Source: Frankia sp. RB7 (lineage in GTDB: Bacteria > Pseudomonadota > Alphaproteobacteria > Rhizobiales > Xanthobacteraceae). Taken from it: a DNA stretch of 64,000 bases. How positions within the stretch are numbered: the stretch's first letter is position 1; each line of letters starts with the position of its first letter. The stretch covers positions 1-64,000 of the forward strand of contig JAUEPE010000016.1 in NCBI GenBank assembly GCA_030403585.1, written 5' to 3'. The notes under the pieces are model-generated. The model did not search any database and had not been told where the DNA came from. It saw nothing but the letters and a program-made list of their open reading frames with translations. Shown here in pieces: positions 60,235 to 64,000 of the stretch. Both the position numbers and the translations under genes were made by a program.

Positions 60235-60323
60235 CCGTCATTGCGAGGAGCGTGAGCTTCGAAGCAATCCAGTTTGTATCGAAGAAGAAAGTCTGGATTG
60301 TTACGCTACGCTCGCAATGACGG
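60235..60323. repeat. CCGTCATTGCGAG inverted-repeat element (copy 2)
   Basis: CCGTCATTGCGAG (60235-60247) and CTCGCAATGACGG (60311-60323) are the same perfect 13-bp ends as at 55472-55538. The interior again begins GAGCG and has AAGCAATCCAG. Here it sits inside the gltB-gltD operon gap and would be transcribed as a hairpin between the two coding regions. Confidence 0.85.
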
Positions 60324-60336
60324 GGTGTGATGCTCT

Positions 60337-64000
<3,664 letters not shown>

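Overview
The window is typical alphaproteobacterial DNA, most likely from Bradyrhizobium or a close relative. It is GC-rich throughout. It carries the alphaproteobacterial general stress module (NepR, an EcfG-type sigma factor and PhyR), homospermidine synthase next to an ornithine decarboxylase, a DUF3551 exported protein, several orphan periplasmic binding proteins, and many intergenic inverted repeats. I saw no tRNA, rRNA, CRISPR array, transposase or phage gene. Most of it reads as core chromosome, with one intact MITE-like element.

Layout. 0.2-1.8 kb: two tandem alpha/beta hydrolases, the second broken by a one-base deletion. 1.9-2.5 kb: ogt DNA repair. 2.5-14.6 kb: an acyl-CoA catabolic cluster (two CoA ligases, thiolase, TetR regulator, SDR, crotonase, three acyl-CoA dehydrogenases, nitroreductase) whose substrate I cannot name. 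14.7-16.5 kb: ecfG, nepR, phyR. 16.6-23.8 kb: NTF2-like protein, small exported protein, htpG, lone RND pump, DUF3551 protein. 23.8-29.7 kb: Bug-type binding protein, long-chain acyl-CoA synthetase, and a tightly packed carrier protein / adenylating enzyme / reductase cassette. 29.9-32.9 kb: DUF3095 protein, DUF2147 protein, GNAT enzyme, sodB with an EcfG-type promoter. 33.1-34.2 kb: a permease encoded as two half-proteins. 34.2-39.9 kb: a zinc island starting at a Zur-like operator (His-rich mini-protein, znuCBA, CobW-family GTPase, WD40 protein, MgtC). 40.0-41.2 kb: a small membrane protein and acetoacetate decarboxylase. 41.3-45.8 kb: polyamine synthesis (homospermidine synthase, RidA, GNAT, ornithine decarboxylase) with a structured speF-like leader. 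45.9-50.6 kb: M3 peptidase, DUF1007 protein plus RcnA-like Ni/Co exporter, MAPEG protein. 50.7-56.6 kb: hemH, orphan ABC binding protein, SPFH/NfeD pair, HxlR regulator with twin palindromic operators and its divergent target, arabinose-5-phosphate isomerase. 56.7-64 kb: outer-membrane barrel protein, a MITE-like element, and gltD and gltB, the latter running off the window.

How the parts fit. PhyR, NepR and EcfG form a partner switch, and EcfG-like promoter words occur before phyR, before the 29455 small gene and, best of all, before sodB, so part of its local output may be visible here. The zinc island combines import, a GTPase with metal-binding motifs and a possible zinc buffer under one operator. 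The polyamine block would convert ornithine to putrescine and then homospermidine. The intergenic gaps hold several different families of palindromic repeats, which explains many spurious reading frames.
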